From: Bacteroides faecichinchillae JCM 17102
GTDB taxonomy: Bacteria; Bacteroidota; Bacteroidia; Bacteroidales; Bacteroidaceae
DNA length: 64,000 bases
Direction of reading: 5' to 3'
Assembly: GCF_000614145.1 (NCBI RefSeq)
Contig: NZ_BAKK01000012.1
Location: forward strand, 60,659 to 124,658
Of this stretch, positions 29,976 through 40,478 are shown in pieces. The notes below the pieces were generated by a model. It did not search any database, was not told the DNA's origin, and saw only the letters and a program-made list of their open reading frames with translations. Numbering within the stretch: the stretch's first letter is position 1; each line of letters starts with the position of its first letter. The translations under genes and the position numbers were made by a program.

Positions 29976-32801
29976 CTAGTAGCGCATTGGTCTCATTCCT
30001 CCACCAAAGCCATGGCCACCTCCTCTATTACCATCATAGCCACGTTTCCCACCTCTATTATTTGCCATCTTTCCTCCTAATGTATTAAAACGATAGACAA
30101 AATGTACCATGAAATAACTGCCCAAAGTATTATATTCAGTATCACTCATCATTGTTTCACTAATAGAACGTGTTAAACTACTTTGTTGTTTCAAAATATC
30201 ATATATTTTAAAGCGAAGCGTTGCTGCATTATTCTTTAAAAAGCTTTTTGAGATTTGCGCATTCCACATTACCTCATTATTATTTAATCCACCGGTATAT
30301 CCATTTTTGAATCGACAATTAACATCTGTAGAAATAGCAACCTGCCATGGTAAATTGACATTCGTACTTCCTCCGACATAATAGTCAAATGTTTCGCGGT
30401 TACTATTTTCCTGTTTACTATTTCTAACCAGATTATAATTTACTGAACCATTTAATGATACATCAAACATCTCACTGCGATAACGCCCCACAAGTCTTTC
30501 TCTTAAGTCCAAACTATGGGTTGTACTCAATTCCTGCTCGGATTTTTTCACATCTCCCACACTTGTATAGCTTACAGCATCGCTATACCCCACAACTGAA
30601 GTAGACAAAATCGTGAACTTCTGATTCTTCAGAGGAGTATTAAAATTAAAGAATCCTTGAGTCCGCCAATTACCGTTTACATTTTCTTTCTTATAAATAC
30701 GAGCGCCAGTCTGAGGATCATACGTCATCTTATTAGCAACCGAATTCAAGGTATTCGAATAGCTCACATCCAACGTATAGCTACGCATAGCTTCCGGAAT
30801 AAACCGTCTGTAGTTTAAATTAAAGTTACTATTGAAAGAAGGTTTCAAATTGGGATTACCATATCTAAGATTCATAGGATCGGTAATATCAATCACATCT
30901 TGCAAATCTTCGATATTCGGAGTACTACTTCTTCCATTATAGCGAAACATCAACACGTGTTGTTTAGTAAACATATACCTGAACATCATTGAAGGTGACC
31001 AATTCAACACATTTTGTTCAGGAAGATTCTTTTTGTAATTTGGTCCAATCGTTGTTTTACTTAAAGAAGATTGTGGAGTAAGCCCTACACCTACATCATA
31101 AAACATCTTTGCATACACACCACGAATGGAGAGACTAGCCGTATGAGTATCATAGAAGTTCTCAACTCGTGTACTCAAATCATTATCATATCCGCGTTCC
31201 AAATATTCGGGATAAGGATATTTGTTAATACTATCATATACTAATGATTGCGATAACTGCTTACGGTGAGCAAACTCGTAACGTAATTGGAGAAAATGAT
31301 TCTTGAAAACAGGCTCTGTATAAGATGCAGATACACTCCAGTTACGGCTATCACTATTCCGGTCGGTATAACGAGCAATATCCGAAATACTATCCAATTC
31401 AAAAAATTGAGTCTGTGAATCAGAATAACCGTCCGATTCGCTATCACTATACCCGAAACGTGCACCCAAAGACAAATTTCTACCTTTATTGTTCAAACGA
31501 CGAAATGCCATCAAACTTCCATTAAAAGACCAATTATACCCATCCGAAGAAGAAGTCGATTCCCTCTCATTGACAGGATTATGAGAATTATTATCCGTTC
31601 GCGACCAAGAACTACTGCTTGTTTCTGTTTGCGAATAGCTACCATTTGGACGGAAAATAATAGTAGTCAATGTATCCGGCCGCCATTCCATACGAAAATC
31701 AATCCGGAGATCATGTCTGTCACGATTCGATAAGTTTTTACTCTGTCCAAAAGAAGACGCTTCTCCTAAGAAGGTTTCAGAAGAACTCGTACGACGTGCA
31801 TCATTATTAGAATGTCCATACTGCACATTTCCTCCTACCTGCATTTTAGTCGTTTCTTTGGCATAAGTAACACCAAGCAATTGAGAAGTCGTAATACCAG
31901 AACCAGCATTACCACCACCAAGTCCCTGACCGGCATCTCCAAATTCTGAAAATCCTTGATTATTTGTATTATTAGCAGAAGCTATAACGGAAATATTCGA
32001 ATCATCCTTAAAACGACTAACCATCCCTCCTCCTTCATAACGATCTTTGTTACCATAACCGGCAATCAGGTTACTAATTATACCATTTTTCATTCCCTTC
32101 TTAACAGTAAGGTCTAAAACTGATTCTTCGTTTCCATCGTCAATACCAGTAATACGTGCCATATCACTTTTTTTATCATATGACTTCACTTTATCAACAA
32201 TATTTGCAGGGAGATTTTTCATTGACACCTTCGGGTCATCGGAGAAAAACTCTTTCCCATCCACCATGATTTTCTTGATTTCTTTACCATTGATAGTGAT
32301 TTTTCCATCATCACTGACTTCAGCCCCCGGAATCTTCTTCACCAGTTCTTCCAACATCGCTCCCTCCGGAACAGGATAAGCCGCAGCAGAATACTCCGTT
32401 GTATCCCCCTTTACAATAACAGGCGGAACTTCTGCTGTAACCACTGCTTCCTTTAACATCACAGCATCTGGTTCCAAAGAAATATTTCCTACTTGTTTAT
32501 CAGAAACGTTATCAGTCAATTGTATAGGAAGGAATTTAGTACGAAAACCTATAAAGGAGACTTTTAATAAATATTTTCCAGCTTTCACTTTAGGAAGAGT
32601 AAACCATCCTTTATCGCTACTTGCTACACCGGCAGCATAAGTACTATCCGGCAGACTCAACAACTGAACCGTAGCTTGTGCTGCCGGCTCTTCCGAGTCA
32701 GATTCCATGACACGTCCCGAAACAGAGATCAACTTATTTTGGGCAAAAATAGAGATGGTGCAAAGTAACATCAGCACCATAAAAGCTGAAACTTTCTTCA
32801 T
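29976..32801 (-). CDS. Outer-membrane beta-barrel protein with carboxypeptidase-like N-terminal domain (TonB-dependent receptor type)
   Basis: 941 residues with a signal peptide (FMVLMLLCTISIFAQ). The N-terminal carboxypeptidase-regulatory-like domain (SGRVMESDSEEPAAQATVQLL) is followed by a plug-like domain (EELVKKIPGAEVSDDGKITING, ANIVDKVKSYDKKSDMARITG) and a long barrel of the OMP_b-brl_3 family. It ends in a low-complexity Gly/Arg tail (about the last 30 residues, GGKRGYDGNRGGGHGFGGG). This group is distinct from SusC: no SusD follows and there is no TonB-box-to-STN arrangement. The substrate is unknown. It stands alone, with its own terminator. Confidence 0.9.
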   Translation of the reverse strand: MKKVSAFMVLMLLCTISIFAQNKLISVSGRVMESDSEEPAAQATVQLLSLPDSTYAAGVASSDKGWFTLPKVKAGKYLLKVSFIGFRTKFLPIQLTDNVSDKQVGNISLEPDAVMLKEAVVTAEVPPVIVKGDTTEYSAAAYPVPEGAMLEELVKKIPGAEVSDDGKITINGKEIKKIMVDGKEFFSDDPKVSMKNLPANIVDKVKSYDKKSDMARITGIDDGNEESVLDLTVKKGMKNGIISNLIAGYGNKDRYEGGGMVSRFKDDSNISVIASANNTNNQGFSEFGDAGQGLGGGNAGSGITTSQLLGVTYAKETTKMQVGGNVQYGHSNNDARRTSSSETFLGEASSFGQSKNLSNRDRHDLRIDFRMEWRPDTLTTIIFRPNGSYSQTETSSSSWSRTDNNSHNPVNERESTSSSDGYNWSFNGSLMAFRRLNNKGRNLSLGARFGYSDSESDGYSDSQTQFFELDSISDIARYTDRNSDSRNWSVSASYTEPVFKNHFLQLRYEFAHRKQLSQSLVYDSINKYPYPEYLERGYDNDLSTRVENFYDTHTASLSIRGVYAKMFYDVGVGLTPQSSLSKTTIGPNYKKNLPEQNVLNWSPSMMFRYMFTKQHVLMFRYNGRSSTPNIEDLQDVIDITDPMNLRYGNPNLKPSFNSNFNLNYRRFIPEAMRSYTLDVSYSNTLNSVANKMTYDPQTGARIYKKENVNGNWRTQGFFNFNTPLKNQKFTILSTSVVGYSDAVSYTSVGDVKKSEQELSTTHSLDLRERLVGRYRSEMFDVSLNGSVNYNLVRNSKQENSNRETFDYYVGGSTNVNLPWQVAISTDVNCRFKNGYTGGLNNNEVMWNAQISKSFLKNNAATLRFKIYDILKQQSSLTRSISETMMSDTEYNTLGSYFMVHFVYRFNTLGGKMANNRGGKRGYDGNRGGGHGFGGGMRPMRY

Positions 32802-32881
32802 TTACCTTATTTACGATTTAGTAGTAATACACAATGTCTTTTTGACAAATTGAATCGTAAAAGGTTTAATTTAAATAAAAG

Positions 32882-33286
32882 CTATCTCTTAAATAATCGA
32901 TCAACTACCGCTTTTTTTAGACCAAACTCCAAACAAAGCACATTAAATATCAAAAAAGTCAGAAAAGAGGAAGTATCTACATTGATAACATCTTTTTGGA
33001 GAACACGCCATAGCATACTTCCAAAAACAAAAAGAAATGTTAGAAAGATAGCATTGCGAACTGCTGTATTACGAATCTGTTCAGTTTCACGACTCTCATT
33101 TTTATTCAATGCAAATATTATCATTAAGCATCCTGCCATCATTAACAACTTTGTACATTCTTTATAAAATAAGAGATTCTGATCATTGACCATCCCATTC
33201 ATATATAATACAGGAAGTATAAATAAAGAGATTATAAGAACAAGATATCCCAAAGGACGACTGAATACTGGTAGTAATGCTTTCAT
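32882..33286 (-). CDS. Small integral membrane protein, unknown function
   Basis: 134 residues with about four membrane segments (LGYLVLIISLFILPVLYM, LLMMAGCLMIIFAL, AIFLTFLFVFGSMLW, FLTFLIFNVLCLEFGL). No motif or named family is recognised. It is divergent from aroB, with its own -7 box at 33308-33315. It is coded as an intact frame with ordinary composition for the region. Confidence 0.72.
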   Translation of the reverse strand: MKALLPVFSRPLGYLVLIISLFILPVLYMNGMVNDQNLLFYKECTKLLMMAGCLMIIFALNKNESRETEQIRNTAVRNAIFLTFLFVFGSMLWRVLQKDVINVDTSSFLTFLIFNVLCLEFGLKKAVVDRLFKR

Positions 33287-33307
33287 AAATTCTATGTTTT
33301 AATGAGA

Positions 33308-33315
33308 CAAAAGTA
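33308..33315 (-). promoter_or_regulatory. -7 promoter element for the small membrane protein
   Basis: Plus-strand CAAAAGTA reads TACTTTTG on the minus strand, 21 bases before the start at 33286. Confidence 0.5.
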
Positions 33316-33335
33316 AGTAAAAAAAATATTTTATA

Positions 33336-33343
33336 TACATTTG
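33336..33343 (+). promoter_or_regulatory. -7 promoter element for aroB
   Basis: TACATTTG matches TAnnTTTG, 23 bases before the aroB start at 33367. Confidence 0.6.
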
Positions 33344-33366
33344 CAGCAAGAAAAAGCTAAAGAATC

Positions 33367-34428
33367 ATGAGTAAACAAGAAGTTATTCTCTGCGAAAGCC
33401 TGGAAACAAGTCTCGATCGTGCCATAAAAAAATGTCCGCACGACAAGTTATTCATTCTCACAGACGAGCATACACAACAATTATGTCTCCCTGCTTTAAA
33501 AGAAATATCTTATCTCAAAGATGCGATTGAAATCTGTATCGGTCCCGAGGATGTACATAAAACATTAGACACATTAGCTTCCGTATGGATGACGCTAAGT
33601 GAAAAGGGAGCTACCCGCCATTCATTACTTATCAATTTGGGAGGAGGAATGGTCACAGACTTGGGAGGCTTCGCAGCTGCTACATTCAAACGTGGAATTT
33701 CTTATATAAATATTCCCACTACATTGTTAGCCATGGTAGATGCTTCTGTAGGAGGTAAAACAGGCATAAACTTCAACGGACTGAAAAATGAAATCGGCTC
33801 ATTTGCTCCGGCAGACTGTGTTTTGATTGAAACAGAATTCTTAAGAAGTCTCGATGCACACAATTTTTTCTCCGGATATGCTGAAATGCTGAAACACGGA
33901 TTGATCAGCAATAAAGCTCATTGGGCTGAATTATTAAATTTTGATACCTCTACTATTGACTATTCTTATCTAAAACAATTAGTCGGTCAATCTGTACAAG
34001 TAAAAGAAGACATCGTGGAACAAGATCCTCTTGAACATGGCATACGTAAAGCTTTGAATCTGGGACATACCGTAGGACATGCTTTCGAGAGTTTAGCTTT
34101 AGCAGAAAATCGTCCGGTCTTGCATGGTTATGCTGTGGTATGGGGAATTGTCTGTGAATTATATCTTTCGCATCTTAAAATCGGGTTTCCTAAAAACACG
34201 ATGAGGCAGACAATCCAATTTATCAAAGAAAACTATGGAGCGTTCACATTCGACTGCAAGCAATATGAACGGCTGTATGCATTTATGACACATGATAAAA
34301 AGAATACTTCAGACACTATCAATTTCACTTTGCTGAAAGACATCGGAGATATTTGTATAAACCAAACAACAAATAAAGATACGATTTTCGAAATGTTGGA
34401 TTTCTATCGTGAATGTATGGGAATCTGA
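33367..34428 (+). CDS. aroB: 3-dehydroquinate synthase
   Basis: Second step of the shikimate pathway, converting DAHP to 3-dehydroquinate with NAD and a metal ion. 353 residues, normal length. Signatures: LINLGGGMVTDLGGFAAATFKRG (NAD-binding), IPTTLLAMVDASVGGKTGIN, EMLKHGLI, and the metal-binding His pair region LNLGHTVGHAFE with LHGYAVVWG. All are intact. It stands alone, with its own promoter and a terminator-like hairpin behind it. Confidence 0.96.
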   Translation: MSKQEVILCESLETSLDRAIKKCPHDKLFILTDEHTQQLCLPALKEISYLKDAIEICIGPEDVHKTLDTLASVWMTLSEKGATRHSLLINLGGGMVTDLGGFAAATFKRGISYINIPTTLLAMVDASVGGKTGINFNGLKNEIGSFAPADCVLIETEFLRSLDAHNFFSGYAEMLKHGLISNKAHWAELLNFDTSTIDYSYLKQLVGQSVQVKEDIVEQDPLEHGIRKALNLGHTVGHAFESLALAENRPVLHGYAVVWGIVCELYLSHLKIGFPKNTMRQTIQFIKENYGAFTFDCKQYERLYAFMTHDKKNTSDTINFTLLKDIGDICINQTTNKDTIFEMLDFYRECMGI

Positions 34429-34442
34429 ATAAATAAAAAGAA

Positions 34443-34482
34443 CAAAGGAGCAGATCTTGCATTATGCCTTACTGCTCCTTTG
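34443..34482. terminator. Terminator hairpin after aroB
   Basis: An 11-base stem, CAAAGGAGCAG with CTGCTCCTTTG, and an 18-base loop, followed by a mixed AT stretch rather than a pure T run. It may serve aroB and the convergent AraC gene. Confidence 0.6.
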
Positions 34483-34538
34483 ATTTATATCTAATCTTAT
34501 CTACTTTAAGCAAGCTTATAATATAAGAATTTCTTTCA

Positions 34539-35429
34539 TTATTTGAGAACCTCTCCCGTTCCGTCCAAATTTGCTATCCGATATTGTGACAATGACATTC
34601 CCGTATGTTTCCTAAAGAAACGTCCCAAAGACGATTGATTAGCAAAGTTTGTCTTAAGAGCTATTTCCTGAACATTCAAATTTGTATTCTTTAGCAAAGC
34701 TTTTATCTCTAATATGATATATTCTATGATCCAGTCTTTAGCAGATTTTCCACTAGTCTCTTTTATAACCATCGATAGATATTTAGAGGTAATGCACAAT
34801 TTATCAGCATAAAAAGCTACATCTTTATTTTCCCTGAAATGTTCCATGATTAGTGCAAAAAACTTATTAGTTAATTCCTCTTTGCGAGTTTCTTGTCTAT
34901 TTCCCAGAAATAAAGTTTCCTGTTTCTGAAAATAGTTATATAACTCCAAATACAAATACCTTATTAAATGAGTAATCAATTCACGCCTATATAAATCACT
35001 TGAAGTTATCTTTTCTTTCACCAATCCAAAAAAATTAAATAGGCGCTGAATATCAGTTTCAGATTGACGATAAACAAAATGACTTCTCATGTAAAAAAAG
35101 AAATGAGGAGAAAATAAAGGCACACCAGATAGAGCATCACTATGCAAAGAAAGTGAGATTACCAATGTAATAGTTTGAAAATCGGCACTTACTTCATTAA
35201 TAGACACATATTGTCCTGGAAACAAAATCATTAACTCTTTGGGCATTATCCAATGCATGCTGTCATGCACATGAATCTGCGCTTTTCCCTTAAAACAATA
35301 TACAATCATAGCAGATTGTATACTTGATGGATAAGGAGTTAAAGGAAGATATTTCAAATTTTCGTAATATCTTAAATCATCACCCAAGATATAGGTTTCT
35401 AATGTTTCACTCTTTTTACTATACAGCAT
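34539..35429 (-). CDS. AraC-family transcriptional regulator
   Basis: 296 residues. The N-terminal half is a cupin-like ligand domain (IVYCFKGKAQIHVHDSMHWIMP, LMILFPGQYVSIN), the usual AraC-binding shape. The C-terminal domain (about 195-285) has two helix-turn-helix motifs: VAFYADKLCITSKYLSMVIKE and VQEIALKTNFANQSSLGRFF, followed by GMSLSQYR. No signal peptide or membrane segment, so cytoplasmic. It is divergent from the GH78 rhamnosidase gene 450 bases away and is a natural candidate for its regulator. Confidence 0.93.
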   Translation of the reverse strand: MLYSKKSETLETYILGDDLRYYENLKYLPLTPYPSSIQSAMIVYCFKGKAQIHVHDSMHWIMPKELMILFPGQYVSINEVSADFQTITLVISLSLHSDALSGVPLFSPHFFFYMRSHFVYRQSETDIQRLFNFFGLVKEKITSSDLYRRELITHLIRYLYLELYNYFQKQETLFLGNRQETRKEELTNKFFALIMEHFRENKDVAFYADKLCITSKYLSMVIKETSGKSAKDWIIEYIILEIKALLKNTNLNVQEIALKTNFANQSSLGRFFRKHTGMSLSQYRIANLDGTGEVLK

Positions 35430-35454
35430 TTATCGAATTCAATAAAACTTTGCA

Positions 35455-35462
35455 CAAAAATA
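35455..35462 (-). promoter_or_regulatory. -7 promoter element for the first AraC gene
   Basis: Plus-strand CAAAAATA is TATTTTTG on the minus strand, 25 bases before the start at 35429. The rest of 35463-35773 is AT-rich with nothing else recognised. Confidence 0.55.
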
Positions 35463-35773
35463 TAATATACCAATTTAGCTCACATCATATATGGAAATAT
35501 GGTATTGCATTAAAGAAGTTAAGCCCCCATAATTTACATTATTTTATAAACAGGAGTTTTTCGAGTTAGTTTAATAAAAAGTTTATTATTTAGATTTATT
35601 ACAAATAACACAGCAATATATTTCATTAGAATAAAATAGAAGCAAAGTTTAAAGATATCTATTTCTTATACAAAAAAAACTTTTATTTTCTTTCTAGAGT
35701 ATTTTTCTGACCTTTGTGTCAAAAATGTAATCAAAAAAATCATTATTCTTACATACAAGACCTAAAGATCCGC

Positions 35774-35781
35774 TATTTTTG
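35774..35781 (+). promoter_or_regulatory. -7 promoter element for the GH78 gene
   Basis: TATTTTTG, an exact TAnnTTTG match, gives a leader of about 90 bases before the start at 35880. Confidence 0.55.
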
Positions 35782-35879
35782 CAACCAACATATTAAAAGT
35801 TGATATGTTGAAACCTAAATTATGATACGAACAATAATTATTAAATGATTATTAAAGCAAACACATAATAATAATTGAA

Positions 35880-38528
35880 ATGAAAAAATTCTTTTTATGC
35901 ACCGCATTAGCACTTTCCGTACTACAATTTGCATCTGCTCAAAAGCAAGATACATGTAAGCCAATAAATCTTATTTGTGACCATCTGGTAAAACCTTTGG
36001 GAATAGACAATCCCAGTCCCAGATTATCGTGGATGCTGGACGATTCACGAAAAGGAGCACGACAAACTGCTTATCAAATAGTGGTAGGATGTGATTCTTT
36101 GGAAGTAGTTAATGGAAAGGGGAAAGTATGGGATACGGGAAAGAAAAACTCGGATGATATCCTGATTAATTATTCGGGGCAAGCACTTCAACCTTTTACT
36201 AAGTATTATTGGAAAGTGAATGTTTGGGACAAAGACGGTGTAAATTCCTCTTCGGACATCAGTTGTTTCGAAACAGGAATGATGGAAATGAAAAACTGGC
36301 AAGGTGCATGGATTGGGGATAACAGGGACATTGACTACAAGCCGGCTCCCTATTTCCGCAAAACATTTGAAGCTAAGAAAAAGATTAAATCAGCCAGAGC
36401 ATATATTGCTGTGGCAGGTTTATACGAATTATACCTGAATGGAACCAAAATAGGTAATCATCGCTTAGATCCTTTATATACCCGCTTTGATAGAAGAAAC
36501 TTCTATGTAACGTATGATGTAACTGCTCAATTGCAACAAGGTAAAAATGCGATAGGAGTTTTGCTGGGTAATGGTTGGTACAATCATCAGTCCATGGCAG
36601 TATGGGATTTCCACCGTGCCCCATGGCGTAACCGCCCTACTTTTTGCATGGACTTACGAATTACTTATGAAGATGGTACTGTAGAAGTTATTCCTACTGA
36701 AAGAGACTGGAAAACATCATCGGGCGCTTTGATCTTCAATAGTATTTATACGGCCGAGCATTACGATGCTCGTTTGGAACAAAAAGATTGGAGTACAGCA
36801 AATTTCGATGATTCAAAATGGCATGGTGTAGGCTACAGAGGAGTACCTTCTCTAAATGTAGTCTCTCAACAAGTACAACCCATTCGTGCTGTGGAGACAA
36901 TCCCGGTAAAAACTCTCAAGAAGTTTAATGATTCTACGTATGTATTCGACTTCGCTAGAAATATGGCAGGAGTTACTCGTATAAAAGTATCTGGAGAAGA
37001 AGGCACAATTGTGAGAATTAAACATGGAGAACGCATATATGATAACGGCCGAGTGAATACATCAAATATTGATGTGTACCATCGTCCGATAGATGATTCA
37101 GACCCATTCCAAACGGATATTCTCATCTTGAGTGGAAAAGGAGAAGATGAGTTTATGGCTAGATTCAATTACAAAGGTTTCAGATATGTCGAAGTGACAA
37201 GTAACAAACCGATCACATTAAATGAAAACAGCCTGACTGCGTATTTTACCCATAGCGATGTACCTCAAAAAGGAGAAATCAACACTTCTAACACGCTTAT
37301 CAACCGTTTATGGTGGGCGACTAATAATGCTTATTTATCCAATTTGATGGGATATCCAACCGATTGTCCCCAACGAGAAAAGAATGGATGGACTGGTGAC
37401 GGACATTTTGCCATTGAAACGGCATTGTATAATTATGATGGTATTACCGTTTATGAGAAATGGTTGGCAGATCATCGGGATGAGCAGCAGCCTAATGGTG
37501 TATTACCCGATATTATACCAACCGGAGGTTGGGGATATGGAACAGACAACGGATTGGACTGGACCAGTACAATTGCAATCATTCCATGGAATATTTACAT
37601 GTTTTATGGTGACAGTAAATTATTAGCAGACTGTTATGAGAACATCAAACGGTATGTGAACTACGTTGATCGTACAAGTCCGAACGGATTAACTTCATGG
37701 GGTAGAGGTGACTGGGTGCCTGTAAAATCAGGTTCCTCAAAAGAATTGACTTCATCTGTCTACTTTTATGTTGATACTAAAATTCTTGCCAATGCTGCAA
37801 AACTATTTAATAAGCAAGAAGACTATACATATTATACTGCACTAACTGAAAAAATTAAAAATGCAATCAATGCTAAATTTCTGAATCAAGATACAGGTAT
37901 ATATGCCAGCGGTGTTCAAACGGAATTAAGTGTACCTCTGATGTGGGGAATTGTTCCTGAAGATGTAAAGAAGAAAGTAGTTAAGAACCTAGCGAAGAAA
38001 GTAGAAGAAGCAGGTTTCCATCTGGATGTAGGCGTATTGGGAGCAAAAGCCATTCTGAATGCATTAAGTGAAAATGGAGAAGCGGAAACTGCTTATAAAG
38101 TGGCCGCACAAGATACATACCCATCATGGGGATGTTGGATAGCTAACGGAGCTACTACGTTGCTTGAAAACTGGGATTTAAAAGCTACACGAGACATTTC
38201 GGATAATCACATGATGTTTGGTGAAATCGGTGGATGGTTTTATAAGGGTTTAGGAGGTATTTTCCCTGATCCACAGAAACCCGGATTCAAACATATTCTT
38301 CTTCGTCCTAATTTCCCGACTGGGTTAAATCAGTTTGAAGCAAAACACCAGTCACCCTACGGCGAGATTTGTTCGAAATGGGAACGTAAGAAAAATATCA
38401 TCCTTTATACAATTAAGGTGCCAGCTAACAGTAGTGCAACTCTTTATTTACCAGATAATATAAAAGGGGAAGAACGTACAATAGAATTGGAAGCCGGAGA
38501 ATACAATTTTAAGTTCAAATTAAAATAG
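35880..38528 (+). CDS. GH78 alpha-L-rhamnosidase
   Basis: Secreted exo-alpha-L-rhamnosidase, 882 residues, intact. Signal peptide KKFFLCTALALSVLQFASA. Domains in order: an Ig-like N-terminal domain (about 25-125, LVKPLGIDNPSPRLSWML), a beta-sandwich carbohydrate-binding domain (about 140-320, AYIAVAGLYELYLNGTKIG), a further beta-sandwich linking region, then the alpha/alpha six-barrel catalytic domain (about 470-800, YPTDCPQREKNGWTGDGHF with the acidic residues of the active site, TDNGLDWTS, YPSWGCWIANGATTLLENW) and a small C-terminal beta-domain. It faces the AraC gene and is followed by a terminator and the broken GH106 gene. Confidence 0.95.
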   Translation: MKKFFLCTALALSVLQFASAQKQDTCKPINLICDHLVKPLGIDNPSPRLSWMLDDSRKGARQTAYQIVVGCDSLEVVNGKGKVWDTGKKNSDDILINYSGQALQPFTKYYWKVNVWDKDGVNSSSDISCFETGMMEMKNWQGAWIGDNRDIDYKPAPYFRKTFEAKKKIKSARAYIAVAGLYELYLNGTKIGNHRLDPLYTRFDRRNFYVTYDVTAQLQQGKNAIGVLLGNGWYNHQSMAVWDFHRAPWRNRPTFCMDLRITYEDGTVEVIPTERDWKTSSGALIFNSIYTAEHYDARLEQKDWSTANFDDSKWHGVGYRGVPSLNVVSQQVQPIRAVETIPVKTLKKFNDSTYVFDFARNMAGVTRIKVSGEEGTIVRIKHGERIYDNGRVNTSNIDVYHRPIDDSDPFQTDILILSGKGEDEFMARFNYKGFRYVEVTSNKPITLNENSLTAYFTHSDVPQKGEINTSNTLINRLWWATNNAYLSNLMGYPTDCPQREKNGWTGDGHFAIETALYNYDGITVYEKWLADHRDEQQPNGVLPDIIPTGGWGYGTDNGLDWTSTIAIIPWNIYMFYGDSKLLADCYENIKRYVNYVDRTSPNGLTSWGRGDWVPVKSGSSKELTSSVYFYVDTKILANAAKLFNKQEDYTYYTALTEKIKNAINAKFLNQDTGIYASGVQTELSVPLMWGIVPEDVKKKVVKNLAKKVEEAGFHLDVGVLGAKAILNALSENGEAETAYKVAAQDTYPSWGCWIANGATTLLENWDLKATRDISDNHMMFGEIGGWFYKGLGGIFPDPQKPGFKHILLRPNFPTGLNQFEAKHQSPYGEICSKWERKKNIILYTIKVPANSSATLYLPDNIKGEERTIELEAGEYNFKFKLK

Positions 38529-38590
38529 AATGATTGAAGTCTCATAATTGCATACTAAGACTTATTTTATAATTAGTTAATTACAATATG

Positions 38591-38630
38591 GAGGGCACTT
38601 AAAACATTATTTAAGTTGCCCTCTTTATAA
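38591..38630 (+). terminator. Terminator after the GH78 gene
   Basis: GAGGGCACTTAAA pairs with TTTAAGTTGCCCTC with one base bulged, a 6-base loop, then TTTATA. Confidence 0.7.
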
Positions 38631-38779
38631 ACACGCCACGCTTTATCCAGACTTGATATCTTTTATAGTGCAAATTACTATTTCCATAAGAAGAAATATC
38701 AATTAAAACTCTGAATATAAATTATTTATTTAAAACTTATCGAGAATATCCTCAGAATCATAAAGTCTGCTTCCTAAAT

Positions 38780-38875
38780 ATTAACAGTTAGTTGATATGT
38801 AAAATATTAATAGTTGAGAAATAGAGCATTAATACCTGAGATGTAGACTATTAATAGCCTACAAATGGGTAAATA
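38780..38875. repeat. Phased repeat array C (22-bp period)
   Basis: ATTAA recurs at 38780, 38806, 38828 and 38850, steps of 26, 22 and 22 bases. Each of the last three units opens ATTAATA followed by a variable 15 bases. It lies between the GH78 terminator and the GH106 remnant and shares its spacing with arrays A, B and D. Confidence 0.55.
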
Positions 38876-38985
38876 ATATCTATCCGAATACGTCGAAAGT
38901 ACATGCAAAAACCGGATCATTCAATAGTATCACAAATACATTCTTTTCTAAAATAGTATTAAAATCAAATCTAATAATCCTGAGT

Positions 38986-40231
38986 ATGAGACAAAAATAT
39001 TTTTAATCTATATAGCCTGTTTTTTTGTAACGACGGTGGGAGGTACGCCTTTAAATACAGGTTTTCAACATCTATATACAAGGTTTTCAATATCCTCCTA
39101 CATCTGCCAAAGTACGTACTTGGTGGCATTGGATCAATGGGAATAAATGACCCTGCTCCCGGAATTCAAAAAGAAATGAGGTTAGAATATAGTGTAGGAG
39201 GAAAACTCTACAAAAAATGCGTTCCCGAATCACAGACCCTCACTATACCATCAAAAGGAGAAAGCGGAGAATTAAAATTAATAAAAGCTCTTTACGGACG
39301 ATTTGCACCAGATTTTGACGGAAAGTTGCCAGCAACTCCTATCGACATAACGCAACAGATAAATAAAAGAATCAGTTCTCTAGATTTGATATTTCCTGTT
39401 GATGACAGACTAATAGGTAAATCGGTGACAAGTAAAAATAAAGAAAATAAAAAGTTGCGTTTGGTTTATTCCGTAGCAGGAGAAATGTTTGAATGGGAAA
39501 TACCGGAAGGGAAAACAGTAAATTTGGCACAACACAATCCCGAGCCTAAGTTAGCCATTAAAAATGGAAAATTGACCTGGATAACTCCACAAACGGGTAC
39601 TATTGAATGTATTATGGTATCAGGAGACATCAAAAAAGGATGTGTAAAATCCATTCCACAACCTCTAAAAATCGAAGGAGCATGGGATGTTAGTTTTCTA
39701 CCAAACTTAGGAGCACCTTCACAAACTAAATTTAAAGAGTTATATTCATGGTCGGAATCTTCAGACGAAGACATTCGTTACTTCTCAGGTACGGCAACTT
39801 ACCGGAAACAAATTTATATTCCAAAAGAATATGTACAATCGGAAATATCTTTAGAAATGGATCTAGGGAGGATTTGCGTAATAGCAGAAGTGATTGTGAA
39901 TGGCAAGGAACTAGGTATATTATGGAGAACCCCGTTCCATATCGATCTGGGAGATGCGGTTCGGGCAGGAGAAAATGACATACAGATACGTGTTACCAAT
40001 TTATGGCCAAACCGTTTGATCGGTGATGCCCATTACCCGGAAGATTGTGAATGGGGGGATTGGCTCCCAAAGAGCTGGCCGGACTGGCTAGAAAAACCGG
40101 AAAAGCGTTCGTCTAAACGTATAACTTTCACGACGTGGAAACATTGGAGGGCTGACGATCCGCTACAACCTTCTGGTTTAATGGGACCAATACTCATACG
40201 CCCATATATGCATGTTGATTTATCCCAATAA
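38986..40231 (+). pseudogene. GH106-type rhamnosidase remnant: catalytic domain deleted
   Basis: The 5' end still shows a start (MRQKYF, 38986) and hydrophobic signal sequence, then, after frame shifts, the family's opening AKVRTWWHWINGN at about 39104-39142. This runs straight into a C-terminal region in another frame: NDPAPGIQKEMRLEYSVGG, then the closing beta-sandwich (FSGTATYRKQIYI, VIAEVIVNGKELGILWRTPF, VTNLWPNRLIGDAHYPED, PSGLMGPILI). Several hundred residues carrying the catalytic domain expected between these blocks are missing. The 364-residue open frame from 39137 could still be translated but has no signal peptide. It sits behind an intact GH78, so this is a decayed partner enzyme. 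Confidence 0.82.
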
Positions 40232-40478
40232 ATAATTCCTTTTTCAATGTGTTAGAATGAAGTTAAACACCATTCCTTCATCCTTCATATTTTGATATAT
40301 CCTACTATGGATCAATCCATTGCATTGCGTCATCTTTTTTTTCTGAACTTCTCTGTTTTTTTAGTTCTCAAAAGTAGATGACGCAATATCTTCATTTAAT
40401 AATAAGAAGCTTATGTTCCAATATGACAAACAAGAATGTTTTTTCAAACACTATTCCTCGTATAAAACAAAGCATTTG

